Shown: one piece after another, positions 27,921 to 36,799 of the stretch
How the letters are laid out: the number at the start of each line of letters is the position of its first letter
Numbering within the stretch: position 1 is the first letter of the stretch
From: Frigoribacterium sp. PhB116
GTDB taxonomy: Bacteria > Actinomycetota > Actinomycetes > Actinomycetales > Microbacteriaceae
Reading direction: 5' to 3'
DNA length: 64,000 bases
Assembly (NCBI RefSeq): GCF_004364285.1
Contig: NZ_SOBE01000002.1
Location: 186,001-250,000, forward strand
Program-made: the position numbers and the translations under genes
The notes under the pieces: generated by a model
Told to the model about the DNA's origin: nothing
Database searches by the model: none
Seen by the model: the letters and a program-made list of their open reading frames with translations, nothing else

Positions 27921-28865
27921 CTAGATCTTGCGGAGCAGGACCGAGCTGACCTTGTGGTCGGCCGCCTTGCGGAGCACCAGGGTGGCGCGCGACCGCGTGG
28001 GGAGGACGTTCTCGATCAGGTTGGGCTCGTTGACCGAGCGCCACACGGTCGAGGCGAAGGCCCTGGCCTCGGCCTCGTCCATGTCGGCGAACCGGTGGAA
28101 GAACGAGCGCTCCTGCGTGAAGGCGCTCTTCTGCAGCGCGAGGAACCGGTCGACGAACCAGCTCTCGATGTCGCTGGTGCGGGCGTCGACGTAGACGGTG
28201 AAGTCGAAGAGGTCGCTCAGCGCGAGCCGCCCCGCGACGGGGGGCTGCAGCACGTTGAGACCCTCGACGATCAGGATGTCGGGCCGCCGGACGACCACCT
28301 CGGCCCCCGGCATGATGTCGTAGCTCGTGTGCGAGTAGAAGGGCGCCCGCACCTCTTCCGCACCGCTCTTGACCTGGGAGACGAAGCGCAGCAGGTGCCG
28401 GCGGTCGTAGGACTCGGGGAACCCCTTGCGGTCCATGATGCCGCGGCGCTCGAGCTCGGCGTTCGGGTAGAGGAACCCGTCGGTGGTGACGAGCTCGACG
28501 CGGGGCGTGTCGTCCCACCGGCTGAGCAGCTCGCGCAGGAGGCGCGCGACGGTCGACTTGCCGACTGCCACCGAGCCCGCGACGCCGATCACGAACGGGG
28601 TGCGCTGCGCTCGCTCGCCCAGGAAGTCGCTGGTGGCCCGGTGCAGGTTGCGCGCACCGGCGGCGTAGAGGTTGAGGAGGCGGCTGAGGGGCACGTAGAC
28701 GTCCTGCACCTCGCGCATGTCCAGCCGGTCGCCGAGGCCGCGGAGCTGCACGATCTCCGTCTCGGTGAGCGGGAGGCGCGTCGCCGGGGCGAGGTCGGCC
28801 CACGCGTCACGGTGGATCTCGACGAACGGCGTCGCGTGGGTCGTCGGGGAGCTCGCGTCGGCCAT
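27921..28865 (-). CDS. coaA: Pantothenate kinase, type I
   Basis: Encodes 314 aa. Phosphorylates pantothenate with ATP, the first and usually controlled step of coenzyme A synthesis. The P-loop [12 protein letters not shown] lies near residues 93-104, followed by [13 protein letters not shown], the RKGFPESYD block, YSHTSYDI and [12 protein letters not shown], all typical of CoaA. The start at 28865 was chosen because TAGCCT (28878-28873 on the minus strand) lies exactly 7 bases upstream, which predicts a leaderless mRNA, and because the family N-terminus begins here; a more distal in-frame start would add 37 unrelated residues. It is divergent from glmS. Confidence 0.94.
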   Translation of the reverse strand: MADASSPTTHATPFVEIHRDAWADLAPATRLPLTETEIVQLRGLGDRLDMREVQDVYVPLSRLLNLYAAGARNLHRATSDFLGERAQRTPFVIGVAGSVAVGKSTVARLLRELLSRWDDTPRVELVTTDGFLYPNAELERRGIMDRKGFPESYDRRHLLRFVSQVKSGAEEVRAPFYSHTSYDIMPGAEVVVRRPDILIVEGLNVLQPPVAGRLALSDLFDFTVYVDARTSDIESWFVDRFLALQKSAFTQERSFFHRFADMDEAEARAFASTVWRSVNEPNLIENVLPTRSRATLVLRKAADHKVSSVLLRKI

Positions 28866-28872
28866 GGGCCCG

Positions 28873-28878
28873 AGGCTA
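28873..28878 (-). promoter_or_regulatory. -10 element of coaA (leaderless type)
   Basis: TAGCCT on the minus strand, 7 bases before the ATG of coaA. No convincing -35 hexamer is seen. Confidence 0.45.
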
Positions 28879-29013
28879 CCCGGTCGGCCGCCCGGCGCAC
28901 CCGGGCGTGCCGCGGGGCCGGCCGGGCAGTCTCCCGAGGGCTCGTCGGGTCGTCTCCCCAGGCCCCGCCGGGCCACGCCCGGGGGCCTCGCCGACCGACC
29001 AGCGCCGACGCCC

Positions 29014-29019
29014 TAGGAT
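29014..29019 (+). promoter_or_regulatory. -10 element of glmS (leaderless type)
   Basis: TAGGAT, 7 bases before ATG 29027. With no leader there is no room for a glmS riboswitch-ribozyme, and none is seen in 28879-29013. Confidence 0.55.
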
Positions 29020-29026
29020 CGTCTGC

Positions 29027-30886
29027 ATGTGTGGAATCGTGGGATACGTGGGCTCTGCCGGAGCCGGTGAGAAGAGCGTCGAGGTGCTGCTCGGCGGCCT
29101 GAAGCGGCTCGAGTACCGCGGCTACGACTCGGCCGGGGTCGCGGTCATCGGCGCGGACGGCGCGCTCGACAGCCGCAAGAAGGCGGGCAAGCTCCAGGTG
29201 CTGGTCGACGACCTCGAGGCCGACCCCCTGCGCGACGGCCAGACCGGCATCGGCCACACCCGCTGGGCGACCCACGGCGGCCCGACCGACGAGAACGCGC
29301 ACCCGCACCTCGCCGACGACGGCAAGCTCGCCCTCATCCACAACGGCATCATCGAGAACTTCTCCGAGCTCAAGGCCGAGCTGCTCGCCGAGGGCGTCGA
29401 GTTCCTCAGCGAGACCGACTCCGAGGTCGCGGCGCACCTCGTGGCCCGTGCCTACCGCGCCACCGGCGACCTCGCCGAGGCGCTGCGCACCGTCGTCGCC
29501 ACCCTCGACGGCGCCTTCACCCTCCTCGTCGTACACGCGGACCAGCCCGGTGTCGTCGTCGGCGCCCGCCGCAACTCGCCGCTCGTGATCGGGCTCGGCG
29601 ACGGCGAGAACTTCCTCGGCAGCGACGTCGCGGCGTTCGTCGCCCACACCCGTCGTGCCATGTCGATCGGCCAGGACCAGCTGGTCACCATCCGCCCCGA
29701 CTCGGTCGAGGTCGTCGACTTCGACGGCGCCCCCGTCGAGACGAGCGAGTTCGAGATCGACTGGGACGCCTCGGCCGCCGACAAGGGCGGCTGGTCCAGC
29801 TTCATGGCGAAGGAGATCAGCGAGGAGCCCGAGGCGGTCGCGAAGACCCTGCTCGGCCGCGTGTCGGGCGGCGTCGTCTCGCTCCGCGAGCTGGACGGCG
29901 TCGCCGACCGCCTCGTGACGGTCGACCGCGTCATCGTCATCGCCTGCGGCACCGCCGCCTACGCCGGCATCCTCGGCAAGTACGCCATCGAGCAGTGGGC
30001 CCGCGTGCCCGTCGAGGTCGAGCTCGCGCACGAGTTCCGCTACCGCGACCCCGTGCTCGACGAGAAGACGCTGGTCGTCTCGATCAGCCAGTCCGGCGAG
30101 ACCATGGACACGCTCATGGCCGTCAAGTACGCCCGTGAGCAGGGCGCGCAGGTCCTGTCGATCTGCAACACGCAGGGCTCGACCATCCCGCGCGAGTCCG
30201 ACGCGGTCATCTACACGCACGCCGGCCCCGAGGTCGCCGTCGCGTCGACCAAGGCGTTCGTCGCCCAGGGCACGGCCCTGTTCCTGCTCGGGCTGCACCT
30301 CGCGAAGCTCCGCGGCACGCTCAGCACCGACGAGATCGCCGCGCAGGTCACCGACCTCCAGGCCATCCCGGAGAAGATCGAGCGCGTGCTCGAGTCGTCC
30401 GAGCGCATCCGCACCCTGGCGGGCTGGATGGCCGACACGCGGTCGGTGCTGTTCCTCGGCCGCCACGTGGGCTACCCGATCGCCCTCGAGGGCGCCCTGA
30501 AGCTCAAGGAGCTCGCGTACATCCACGCCGAGGGCTTCGCCGCCGGCGAGCTGAAGCACGGCCCGATCGCGCTGATCGAGCCCGGCCAGATCGTCTTCGT
30601 GATCGTGCCGTCGCCCCGCGACCCGCGCTCGCTGCACCCGAAGGTCGTCTCGAACATCCAGGAGATCCGCGCCCGAGGTGCTCGCGTCATCGCGATCGCC
30701 GAGGAGGGCGACGCCGCGGTGCTGCCCTTCGCCGACGAGGTGCTGCACATCCCGCTCGCCGCGCCGCTCTTCGAGTCGCTGCTCGCCGTCGTGCCGTTGC
30801 ACGTCTTCGGGATGGAGCTCGCCGCGGCCAAGGGCCTGGACGTCGACCAGCCGCGCAACCTCGCCAAGTCGGTCACCGTCGAGTAG
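29027..30886 (+). CDS. glmS: Glutamine-fructose-6-phosphate aminotransferase (isomerising)
   Basis: Encodes 619 aa. Makes glucosamine-6-phosphate from fructose-6-phosphate and glutamine, feeding GlmM. The start gives MCGIVGYVG, with Cys2 as the N-terminal nucleophile of the glutaminase domain (about 1-235, with YDSAGVAV, HTRWATHG and HNGIIENF). Two SIS sugar-isomerase domains follow (about 290-430 and 460-600), with VIIACGT-like VIVIACGTAAYAG, SISQSGETMDT and AEGFAAGELKHGPIAL, and the C-terminal PRNLAKSVTVE. An upstream in-frame ATG exists, but the -10 hexamer lies between it and the conserved start. acpS follows after 30 bp. Confidence 0.97.
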   Translation: MCGIVGYVGSAGAGEKSVEVLLGGLKRLEYRGYDSAGVAVIGADGALDSRKKAGKLQVLVDDLEADPLRDGQTGIGHTRWATHGGPTDENAHPHLADDGKLALIHNGIIENFSELKAELLAEGVEFLSETDSEVAAHLVARAYRATGDLAEALRTVVATLDGAFTLLVVHADQPGVVVGARRNSPLVIGLGDGENFLGSDVAAFVAHTRRAMSIGQDQLVTIRPDSVEVVDFDGAPVETSEFEIDWDASAADKGGWSSFMAKEISEEPEAVAKTLLGRVSGGVVSLRELDGVADRLVTVDRVIVIACGTAAYAGILGKYAIEQWARVPVEVELAHEFRYRDPVLDEKTLVVSISQSGETMDTLMAVKYAREQGAQVLSICNTQGSTIPRESDAVIYTHAGPEVAVASTKAFVAQGTALFLLGLHLAKLRGTLSTDEIAAQVTDLQAIPEKIERVLESSERIRTLAGWMADTRSVLFLGRHVGYPIALEGALKLKELAYIHAEGFAAGELKHGPIALIEPGQIVFVIVPSPRDPRSLHPKVVSNIQEIRARGARVIAIAEEGDAAVLPFADEVLHIPLAAPLFESLLAVVPLHVFGMELAAAKGLDVDQPRNLAKSVTVE

Positions 30887-30916
30887 CGGGCCGCCGATGA
30901 CACACCCCCGCAGATC

Positions 30917-31351
30917 GTGATCGTGGGCATCGGGGTCGACGTGGTCGACCTGGACCGCTTCGAGGGCTCGCTCGACCGCACGCCGGCCCTGCGCACCCGC
31001 CTGTTCGGCGAGGCCGAGCTGGTGCTGCGCGACGGCTCGCCCCGTCGCGTCGAGTCGCTGGCCGCCCGCTTCGCCGCCAAGGAGGCGCTGATCAAGGCCC
31101 TGGGCGGCTCGGCCGGGGTGCGCTGGCACGACGTCGTCGTCGAGTCGGACCCCGACGGGGCGCCGAGCCTCGTGCTCACCGGGGGAGCGCGGTCGCTGGC
31201 CGACTCGCGGGGCGTGACGCGCCTCCACCTGTCACTCAGCCACGACGGCGGCGTCGCGGTCGCGTACGTCGTCGCCGAGGGGCCCGAGCCCGGCCAGGCG
31301 CCGTCCGCGCGATCGGCGAGCTCGTCGGACGAGGAGGCGGTGGTCGCGTGA
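30917..31351 (+). CDS. acpS: Holo-[acyl-carrier-protein] synthase
   Basis: Encodes 144 aa from GTG 30917. Transfers 4'-phosphopantetheine from CoA to ACP. Metal-binding residues are in GIGVDVVDLDRFE (Asp at position 8) and RFAAKEALIKALG (Glu about position 57); LHLSLSHDGGVAVAYVV completes the family pattern. The last 25 residues are a Ser/Glu-rich tail. The link to coaA and glmS puts CoA and wall-precursor functions side by side. Its stop overlaps the GTG start of alr (GTGA). Confidence 0.93.
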   Translation: MIVGIGVDVVDLDRFEGSLDRTPALRTRLFGEAELVLRDGSPRRVESLAARFAAKEALIKALGGSAGVRWHDVVVESDPDGAPSLVLTGGARSLADSRGVTRLHLSLSHDGGVAVAYVVAEGPEPGQAPSARSASSSDEEAVVA

Positions 31352-32436
31352 CGCAGGACGTCCGGCTGACCGTCGACACGGCGGCCCTCGCCCACAACGT
31401 CGGGGTGCTCCGCGAGAGGGCGGGCTCCGCCCTCGTGATGGTCGTCGTCAAGGCGAACGCCTACGGACACGGTGCGGTCGAGAGCGCCCGGGCCTTCGCC
31501 GCTGCCGGTGTCGACTGGCTCGGCGTCGCCGACCTCGACGAGGCCCTCGAGCTCCGCCGCGCGGGCATCACCACGCCGGTGCTCGCCTGGCTGCACGCGC
31601 CCGGCGAGACGTTCGAGCAGGCGGCTCGGCACGACGTGACGCCTGCGGTCTCCGACCTCGCGCAGCTCGAGGCGGCCGCCGCCGCGGGCGTCCGCGCCGT
31701 GCACCTCTGCGTCGACACCGGGCTCAGCCGCAACGGGGCCGTCGAGTCCGAGTGGCCCGCCCTGTTCGACCGGGCCGCCGAGCTGCGCGACGTGCTGCCC
31801 GTCGAGGGGCTGATGAGCCACCTCTCGAACACGTCGCCCGAGGAGGACGGGCTGCAGCTCGCCTCCTTCCTCCGTGCCTCCGCCGCCCTCGGCGAGCGGG
31901 GCGTCGAGCCGCCGCTCCGGCACCTCGCGGCGTCGGCGGCGGCCCTGCACTACGAGGGCTCCCACACCACGCTGGTGCGTCTCGGGCTGGCGGCCTACGG
32001 ACTGAGCCCGTTCCCCGACCGCACCTCGGCAGACCTGGGTCTCCGGCCGGCCCTGACGATGACGGCGCCCGTGACGTCGACCAAGCGCGTCCCCGCCGGC
32101 GAGGGCGTCTCGTACGGGTACCTGTTCCGGCCCGAGCGCGACACCACCATCGCCGTCGTCCCGGTCGGCTACTCGGACGGGATCGACCGCGCCGCGAGCG
32201 ACCGCGCGTCGGTGACGATCGGCCAGCGCACCTACCGCGTGCGCGGGCGCATCGCCATGAACGCCCTCGTGATCGACGTCGGCGACGACCCGGTCGAGGT
32301 CGGCGACGAGGTCGTCGTGTTCGGCGACCCGGCGCTCGGGCGACAGGGCGCCGACGACTGGGCCCGCGCCTCCGGCAGCATCACCTGGGACGTCGTCGCC
32401 TCGCTCTCCGCACGACTCCCGAGGAGCACCGCATGA
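31348..32436 (+). CDS. alr: Alanine racemase
   Basis: Encodes 362 aa from GTG 31348. Interconverts L- and D-alanine for peptidoglycan using PLP. The PLP Lys is K35 in VVVKANAYGHG, the canonical motif; the second catalytic base Tyr is in GEGVSYGYLF (about residue 254); DTGLSRNG, HLSNTSPEED and GRIAMNALVIDVG complete the fold-III barrel and C-terminal domain. The substrate-binding RPG motif reads RLG (TLVRLGLAAYGL). It is followed, with an ATGA overlap, by a second gene of the same family. Confidence 0.93.
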   Translation: MTQDVRLTVDTAALAHNVGVLRERAGSALVMVVVKANAYGHGAVESARAFAAAGVDWLGVADLDEALELRRAGITTPVLAWLHAPGETFEQAARHDVTPAVSDLAQLEAAAAAGVRAVHLCVDTGLSRNGAVESEWPALFDRAAELRDVLPVEGLMSHLSNTSPEEDGLQLASFLRASAALGERGVEPPLRHLAASAAALHYEGSHTTLVRLGLAAYGLSPFPDRTSADLGLRPALTMTAPVTSTKRVPAGEGVSYGYLFRPERDTTIAVVPVGYSDGIDRAASDRASVTIGQRTYRVRGRIAMNALVIDVGDDPVEVGDEVVVFGDPALGRQGADDWARASGSITWDVVASLSARLPRSTA

Positions 32437-33626
32437 CGGCCTGGATGCGCCGCGCGACGATCGACCTGGCCGCCTACCGGGCGAACCTGACCTCGCTGAT
32501 CGAGCGCATGGCGCCGGTCGAGGTGCTCGCGATCGTCAAGGCCGACGCCTACTCGCTGGGCGCCGACGTGATCGTGCCCGAGGCGCTCGCCGCGGGGATC
32601 CGCTGGTTCGGCACGGTCGAGCCGCAGCCCGCGTACGAGATGCGCCGGGCGGGCGTCGGCGACGAGGCGTCGTTCTTCGCCTGGCAGCTCGGCCCCGACG
32701 AGGACTGGGACGCCGCCGTGCGGCTCCGGGTCGACCTCGGGGTCTCGACCCTCGAGCAGCTCGAGTCGTTCGCCGCCGCCGCCCGGGCGGCGGGCCCGGG
32801 CCACGAGGCGCTCGTCCACCTCACGATCGACACCGGGCTGCACCGCGAGGGCTGCCTGCCCGCCGACTGGCCCGCCTTCGTCGCGCGCGCCGTCGAGCTG
32901 CGCGACGAGGGCACGGTGCGGCTGCGCGGCGCGTTCTCGCACGTGTCCGAGACGAGCGAGGCCGACGACCACGCCGCCTCCCTCGTGTTCCGCAGGGCGC
33001 TCGAGGACGCGGAGGCGCTGGGGGCGACGTTCGAGAAGCGCCACATGTCGTCCAGCTCGGCGGGCATGGAGCACCCCGAGCGGCGCTTCGACATGGTCCG
33101 CATGGGCTCGAACGGCTACGGCAACCCCGTCACGGAGGGCGTGACCGCCGCCGACCGCGGGCTCCGCCCCGTGCTGACCCTCGGCGCCCGCGTGGTGCGC
33201 GTCAAGCGCGTCGCGGCCGGCACCGGCGTCTCGTACGACTACACCTGGCGGGCCGAGCGCGACACCACGCTCGCCCTCGTGCCCCTCGGCTACGCGGACG
33301 GCGTGAGCCGGCGGGCGCAGCAGCGAGCCCAGGTGACGATCCACGGCCGGCGGTACCCGATCGTGGGCCGCGTCGCGATGGACCAGTTCCTCGTCGACGT
33401 CGGCGACGACGTGGTCGAGGTCGGCGACGAGGTGCTGCTCTTCGGCCCCGGCGACGACGGCGAGCTCACCATCGGCGAGTGGGCCGACCTGACCGACAGC
33501 ATCCCGGAGGAGGTCTCCTGCCGCATCGGCGCGCGCGTGCCGCGGCACTACCTCGGCAGGACCGGCGGGGGAGTCGGCCCCCGCGCGACCGCGCCCGACG
33601 GGACGGCTGCCGGGGCGTCCTCGTGA
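32433..33626 (+). CDS. Second alanine racemase-family PLP enzyme
   Basis: Encodes 397 aa, overlapping alr by 4 bases. The whole alanine-racemase fold is present: PLP Lys K36 in AIVKADAYSLGAD, DTGLHREG, HVSETSEADDH, HMSSSSAGMEHPE, GTGVSYDYTW with the catalytic Tyr, and GRVAMDQFLVDVG. The motif after the PLP Lys is KADAYSLG rather than KANAYGHG, and the RPG motif reads RMG, so it has diverged from the first copy. It could be a second alanine racemase or act on another amino acid such as serine. About 25 low-complexity residues end the protein. The stop overlaps the start of tsaE. Confidence 0.85.
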   Translation: MTAWMRRATIDLAAYRANLTSLIERMAPVEVLAIVKADAYSLGADVIVPEALAAGIRWFGTVEPQPAYEMRRAGVGDEASFFAWQLGPDEDWDAAVRLRVDLGVSTLEQLESFAAAARAAGPGHEALVHLTIDTGLHREGCLPADWPAFVARAVELRDEGTVRLRGAFSHVSETSEADDHAASLVFRRALEDAEALGATFEKRHMSSSSAGMEHPERRFDMVRMGSNGYGNPVTEGVTAADRGLRPVLTLGARVVRVKRVAAGTGVSYDYTWRAERDTTLALVPLGYADGVSRRAQQRAQVTIHGRRYPIVGRVAMDQFLVDVGDDVVEVGDEVLLFGPGDDGELTIGEWADLTDSIPEEVSCRIGARVPRHYLGRTGGGVGPRATAPDGTAAGASS

Positions 33627-34198
33627 CCGCGCCGCCGCCTCCTGCGGGCCGGGTGCTGTTCGCCGGCGACCTCGTCGACACCGAGGCGACGGAGGCGCTC
33701 GGCCGCCGGCTCGCCGGGCTGCTGCGTGCCGGCGACCTGCTGGTGCTGACGGGGCCGCTGGGCGCCGGCAAGACCACGCTGACCCGCGGCCTCGGCGCCG
33801 GGCTGCAGGTGCGAGGCCAGGTGGCGAGCCCCACGTTCGTCCTCGCGCGCACGCACCCGACGGCCTCGGGCGTGCCGCTCGTGCACGTCGACGCGTACCG
33901 GCTGGGCGGCGCCGACGAGCTCGACGACCTCGACCTCGACTACGAGGGGTCGGTCGTCGTGGTCGAGTGGGGCGCCGGGCTGCTCGACGGCGTGGCGGAG
34001 TCGTGGCTCGACGTCGTGATCGAGCGCCCGACCGGCGCGGGAGGCGAGCTCGGCGACGACGGCCGCGACCCCGAGGGCCTCCCCGCCCCCGACGGCCTCG
34101 CCGACACCGACCCCGACGACGTCGCTGACGAGCCGCGCCGCCTGACGATCACGGCGCACGGCCCGCGCTGGGAGGGCGTCCGGCTCACGACCGGCTGA
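33623..34198 (+). CDS. tsaE: tRNA t6A synthesis ATPase TsaE
   Basis: Encodes 191 aa from GTG 33623. TsaE is the ATPase that works with TsaB and TsaD to add threonylcarbamoyl to A37 of ANN-decoding tRNAs. The P-loop is LTGPLGAGKTTLTRGL (about residues 43-58), followed by VASPTFVLART, VHVDAYRLGG and VVVVEWGAG, all characteristic. An Asp/Pro-rich insertion of about 30 residues precedes the C-terminal TITAHGPRWEG. TsaB and TsaD are encoded further on, beyond an inserted regulator/SDR pair. The 3' end overlaps the convergent regulator by 14 bp. Confidence 0.94.
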   Translation: MTAPPPPAGRVLFAGDLVDTEATEALGRRLAGLLRAGDLLVLTGPLGAGKTTLTRGLGAGLQVRGQVASPTFVLARTHPTASGVPLVHVDAYRLGGADELDDLDLDYEGSVVVVEWGAGLLDGVAESWLDVVIERPTGAGGELGDDGRDPEGLPAPDGLADTDPDDVADEPRRLTITAHGPRWEGVRLTTG

Positions 34199-35027
34199 AG
34201 CGCTGCTCTCCCACGACGCCGAGCAGCCCGAGCGCCTCGGCGGCGCCCGACCCGGGCACGGGGGTGAGCACGAGCAGCACCTGCGACTGGTCCTCGGTGA
34301 AGAGCGCCTGGCAGTGCACCTCGATCTCGCCGACCTCGGGGTGCCGCAGGGTCTTGTGCTCGTCGAAGCGGCTGCCCACCTCCTGCAGGTCCCAGTAGCG
34401 ACGGAACTCGTCGCTCGACGCGAGGAGGCTCGCCACGACGCGCGCCGCCAGCGGATCGGGATCGGGCATCGACGTGGCGACGCGCAGCTGCGCGACCTGG
34501 AGCCGGCCCTGGTGCTCGTGGTCGTGCTCCGGGTACTGGCCGCGCGCCTCCGGGTGGGCGAACCAGCGGTGGATGCCGCTGCGGTCGAGGCCGGTCCAGC
34601 CGAGCCCGTCGCCGAAGACGGCGGCGGCGAGCCGGTTCTGCGCCAGGGTCTCGCCGAGCTCGGTGATGACGAGGGCGGGGGTGTCGTCGAGGCGGTCGAG
34701 CACGCGCATGAGGCCGGGGCTGACGTGCGGCGAGCGGCGGGCGCGGCGGGGAGCCTCGTGGCCGGCGAGGCGGAACAGGTGGTCGCGCTCGTCGAGGTCG
34801 AGGCGCAGCCCGCGGGCGATGGCCGTGAGCATCTGGTCGGAGGGCTGCGGCCCCCGGCGCTGCTCGAGGCGGGCCCAGTAGTCGGACGACATGCCGACGA
34901 CCGAGGCGATCTCCTCCCGCCGCAGGCCGACGGTGCGACGACGGGCGCCGGCGGGCAGGCCGACGTCGGAGGGCTGCAGCGCCTCGCGGCGTGCGCGGAG
35001 GAACTCGGCGAGTCCGGGACGGTCCAT
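34185..35027 (-). CDS. XRE-family regulator with MmyB-like ligand-binding domain
   Basis: A 280-aa regulator. Residues about 10-85 hold a helix-turn-helix (GLRREEIASVVGMSSDYWARLEQRRG in two parts, with the recognition helix around SDYWARLEQ); the rest is an MmyB-like PAS-type domain (LVITELGETLAQNRLAAAVFG, then WDLQEVGSRFDEHKTLRHPEVG). Proteins of this pattern, common in actinobacteria, usually control a neighbouring oxidoreductase and may bind a small hydrophobic ligand. Here it is divergent from an SDR gene 165 bp away, its likely target. The start at 35027 was chosen because the HTH core begins 25 residues later; longer in-frame extensions have no family similarity. Confidence 0.85.
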   Translation of the reverse strand: MDRPGLAEFLRARREALQPSDVGLPAGARRRTVGLRREEIASVVGMSSDYWARLEQRRGPQPSDQMLTAIARGLRLDLDERDHLFRLAGHEAPRRARRSPHVSPGLMRVLDRLDDTPALVITELGETLAQNRLAAAVFGDGLGWTGLDRSGIHRWFAHPEARGQYPEHDHEHQGRLQVAQLRVATSMPDPDPLAARVVASLLASSDEFRRYWDLQEVGSRFDEHKTLRHPEVGEIEVHCQALFTEDQSQVLLVLTPVPGSGAAEALGLLGVVGEQRFSRS

Positions 35028-35068
35028 GGGCCCATCCTCGCCCCTGGCGGCGGCGCGGACCAGGGACC

Positions 35069-35092
35069 GGCGCTCCCCCGATGGGCGCTCCC
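35069..35092. promoter_or_regulatory. Direct repeat in regulator-SDR spacer, possible operator
   Basis: GGCGCTCCC occurs at 35069-35077 and 35084-35092, 15 bp apart start to start, in the divergent spacer between the XRE regulator and the SDR. It is a candidate regulator-binding site, on position alone. Confidence 0.25.
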
Positions 35093-35192
35093 TTCCCGGG
35101 CGGGGAGGCGCGGCGCAGGCTGGGCTGCGACGGGGCCCCGGGCCCCGACGCCGCCGGACGAGACCGACGGCCCACACGATCGAGGAGACACC

Positions 35193-35939
35193 ATGAAGAC
35201 CACCGGGAACACCGTCCTGATCACCGGCGCCACATCGGGCATCGGCCTCGGCCTCGCCGAGCGCCTGAGCGCCCGCGGCGACACCGTGATCGTCGCGGGA
35301 CGCCGCCGTGCGCTGCTCGACCAGATCGTCGCGACGCACCCCGGCGTGCACGCCGTCGAGCTCGACGTCGCCGACCCCGAGTCGATCCGCTCGGCCTTCG
35401 AGACGGTCACCCGCGAGCACCCCGGCCTCGACGTCGTCGTGACGATGGCGGGCATCATGCTCCCCGAGGACCTCCGTGACCCTGCGCACCTCGACGTCGC
35501 CGAGTCGATCGTCACGACGAACCTGCTCGGCACGATCCGCACCGCCGCCGCGTTCGGCCCCTGGCTCGCGGCCAAGCCGGACGGCGTGCTGATGACGGTC
35601 TCGTCGGGCCTGGCGTTCGTGCCCCTGCCCGTGACGCCGACCTACTCCGCCACGAAGGCCGCGGTGCACTCGTTCACCCAGAGCCTCCGCGTGCAGTGGG
35701 CCGACACGCCCCTGCAGGTCGTCGAGCTCGTGCCGCCGGCCGTCCAGACGACGCTGATGGGCCAGCAGGACGACGAGTCGGCCATGCCGCTCGACGAGTT
35801 CCTCGACGAGACCGTGCAGATCCTCGAGCAGCAGCCCGACGTCGAGGAGGTGCTCGTGCGGCGCGTGCGGTTCCTCCGCGACGCCGAGGCCGAGGGGCGC
35901 CACACGGACGTGCTCGCGCTGCTCTCGCAGCACCGCTGA
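35193..35939 (+). CDS. Short-chain dehydrogenase/reductase
   Basis: Encodes 248 aa. Classical SDR: nucleotide-binding TGATSGIGLGLAE (about residues 11-23), GRRRALL suggesting NADP preference, TMAGIML in place of the usual NNAG, a Ser in LMTVSSGLA and the catalytic YSATKAAVHSF (Tyr-x3-Lys, about 151-161). It resembles the DltE-like subgroup. Substrate unknown. Start ATG 35193 follows GAGGAGA. Its divergent pairing with an XRE/MmyB-like regulator suggests induction by a small molecule. Confidence 0.85.
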   Translation: MKTTGNTVLITGATSGIGLGLAERLSARGDTVIVAGRRRALLDQIVATHPGVHAVELDVADPESIRSAFETVTREHPGLDVVVTMAGIMLPEDLRDPAHLDVAESIVTTNLLGTIRTAAAFGPWLAAKPDGVLMTVSSGLAFVPLPVTPTYSATKAAVHSFTQSLRVQWADTPLQVVELVPPAVQTTLMGQQDDESAMPLDEFLDETVQILEQQPDVEEVLVRRVRFLRDAEAEGRHTDVLALLSQHR

Positions 35940-36015
35940 CCGGCCGTCCCTCTCCTCATCCAGGAACATCCGTCCTGATCCGCGCGGGGGAGGGACTCGC
36001 GGTCCTGAGCCGTGC

Positions 36016-36031
36016 ACGGTTCAGGAACCGT
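36016..36031. promoter_or_regulatory. Inverted repeat upstream of tsaB
   Basis: ACGGTTC-AG-GAACCGT, perfect arms of 7 bp, in the 185-bp spacer 35940-36124. The spacer also holds several GTCCTGA copies and, at its end, the -10 element of tsaB; no gene is seen. Operator-like, but no regulator is known. Confidence 0.3.
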
Positions 36032-36111
36032 CGCGGTCGTCGTCCTGAGTCCTGGCCCGCGGGGCGTCCGATCCGAGACGAGGAGGCGCGGGCCGCGTCG
36101 GCGGCACCGCC

Positions 36112-36117
36112 TACGAT
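36112..36117 (+). promoter_or_regulatory. -10 element of tsaB (leaderless type)
   Basis: TACGAT, 7 bases before GTG 36125. Confidence 0.5.
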
Positions 36118-36124
36118 TGACCTC

Positions 36125-36799
36125 GTGATCCTGGCCATCGACACCTCCGCCGGCACGGCCGTCGCCGTCGTCGACCGCGACGGCGGGGTCCTCGCCGAGC
36201 GGTCGGTCGCCGACACGCGTCGGCACGCCGAGGTGATCGGCACGCTGATCGAGGCCGTCACGACCGAGGCCGGCGTCGTCCCGCGCGACCTCAGCGCGGT
36301 CGTCGCGGGCGTCGGGCCCGGCCCGTTCACCGGTCTCCGGGTCGGCATCGTCGCCGCCCGGGCCTACGCGTTCGGCGCCGGGGTGCCCTGCCTCGCCGTC
36401 GGCAGCCACGACGCGGTCGCCTTCGAGCGCCTCAGCGCCGCGGCCGGCAGATCGGTCTCCGACGCGGGCGGTCGCCTCGACTCCCCGCTCGTGGTCGTCA
36501 CCGACGCGCGCCGGCGTGAGGTGGCCTGGACGGCGTGGTCGGGCCTCGACGACGACGGCCTCCCCGTGTCCGTCGGGGGGCCGGCGCTCGTGGTGCCGGC
36601 GCTCCTCGACGACGCGACCGGCGCCTCCTCGGCCTGGCCCCGCACCGATCCCGACGACACCGTCGTCTCGGCCGGTGCGCTCGGCATGCTGGCCGAGCGG
36701 CTCTTCGAGCACGGCCGGCCGTTCGCCGACGCGGCTCCGCTCTACCTGCGCGAGCCTGACGTGACGCCGGCGGCCCGGCCGAAGACGGTCAGCCAGTGA
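36125..36799 (+). CDS. tsaB: tRNA t6A synthesis protein TsaB
   Basis: Encodes 224 aa from GTG 36125, fixed by the TACGAT hexamer 7 bases upstream and by the N-terminus ILAIDTSAGTAVAVVD. TsaB is an ASKHA-fold partner that stabilises TsaD. The conserved GVGPGPFTGLRVGIVAARAYAFG block (in residues about 60-82) and VVTDARRREVAW are present. An insertion around residues 150-185 makes it somewhat variable. The stop overlaps the rimI GTG (GTGA), then tsaD overlaps rimI the same way, so the three are one operon. Confidence 0.93.
   Translation: MILAIDTSAGTAVAVVDRDGGVLAERSVADTRRHAEVIGTLIEAVTTEAGVVPRDLSAVVAGVGPGPFTGLRVGIVAARAYAFGAGVPCLAVGSHDAVAFERLSAAAGRSVSDAGGRLDSPLVVVTDARRREVAWTAWSGLDDDGLPVSVGGPALVVPALLDDATGASSAWPRTDPDDTVVSAGALGMLAERLFEHGRPFADAAPLYLREPDVTPAARPKTVSQ

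Noticed and set aside
28879-29026. A glmS ribozyme or riboswitch upstream of glmS
   Set aside because: The -10 element lies 7 bases before the start codon, leaving no leader, and no ribozyme-like core is seen.
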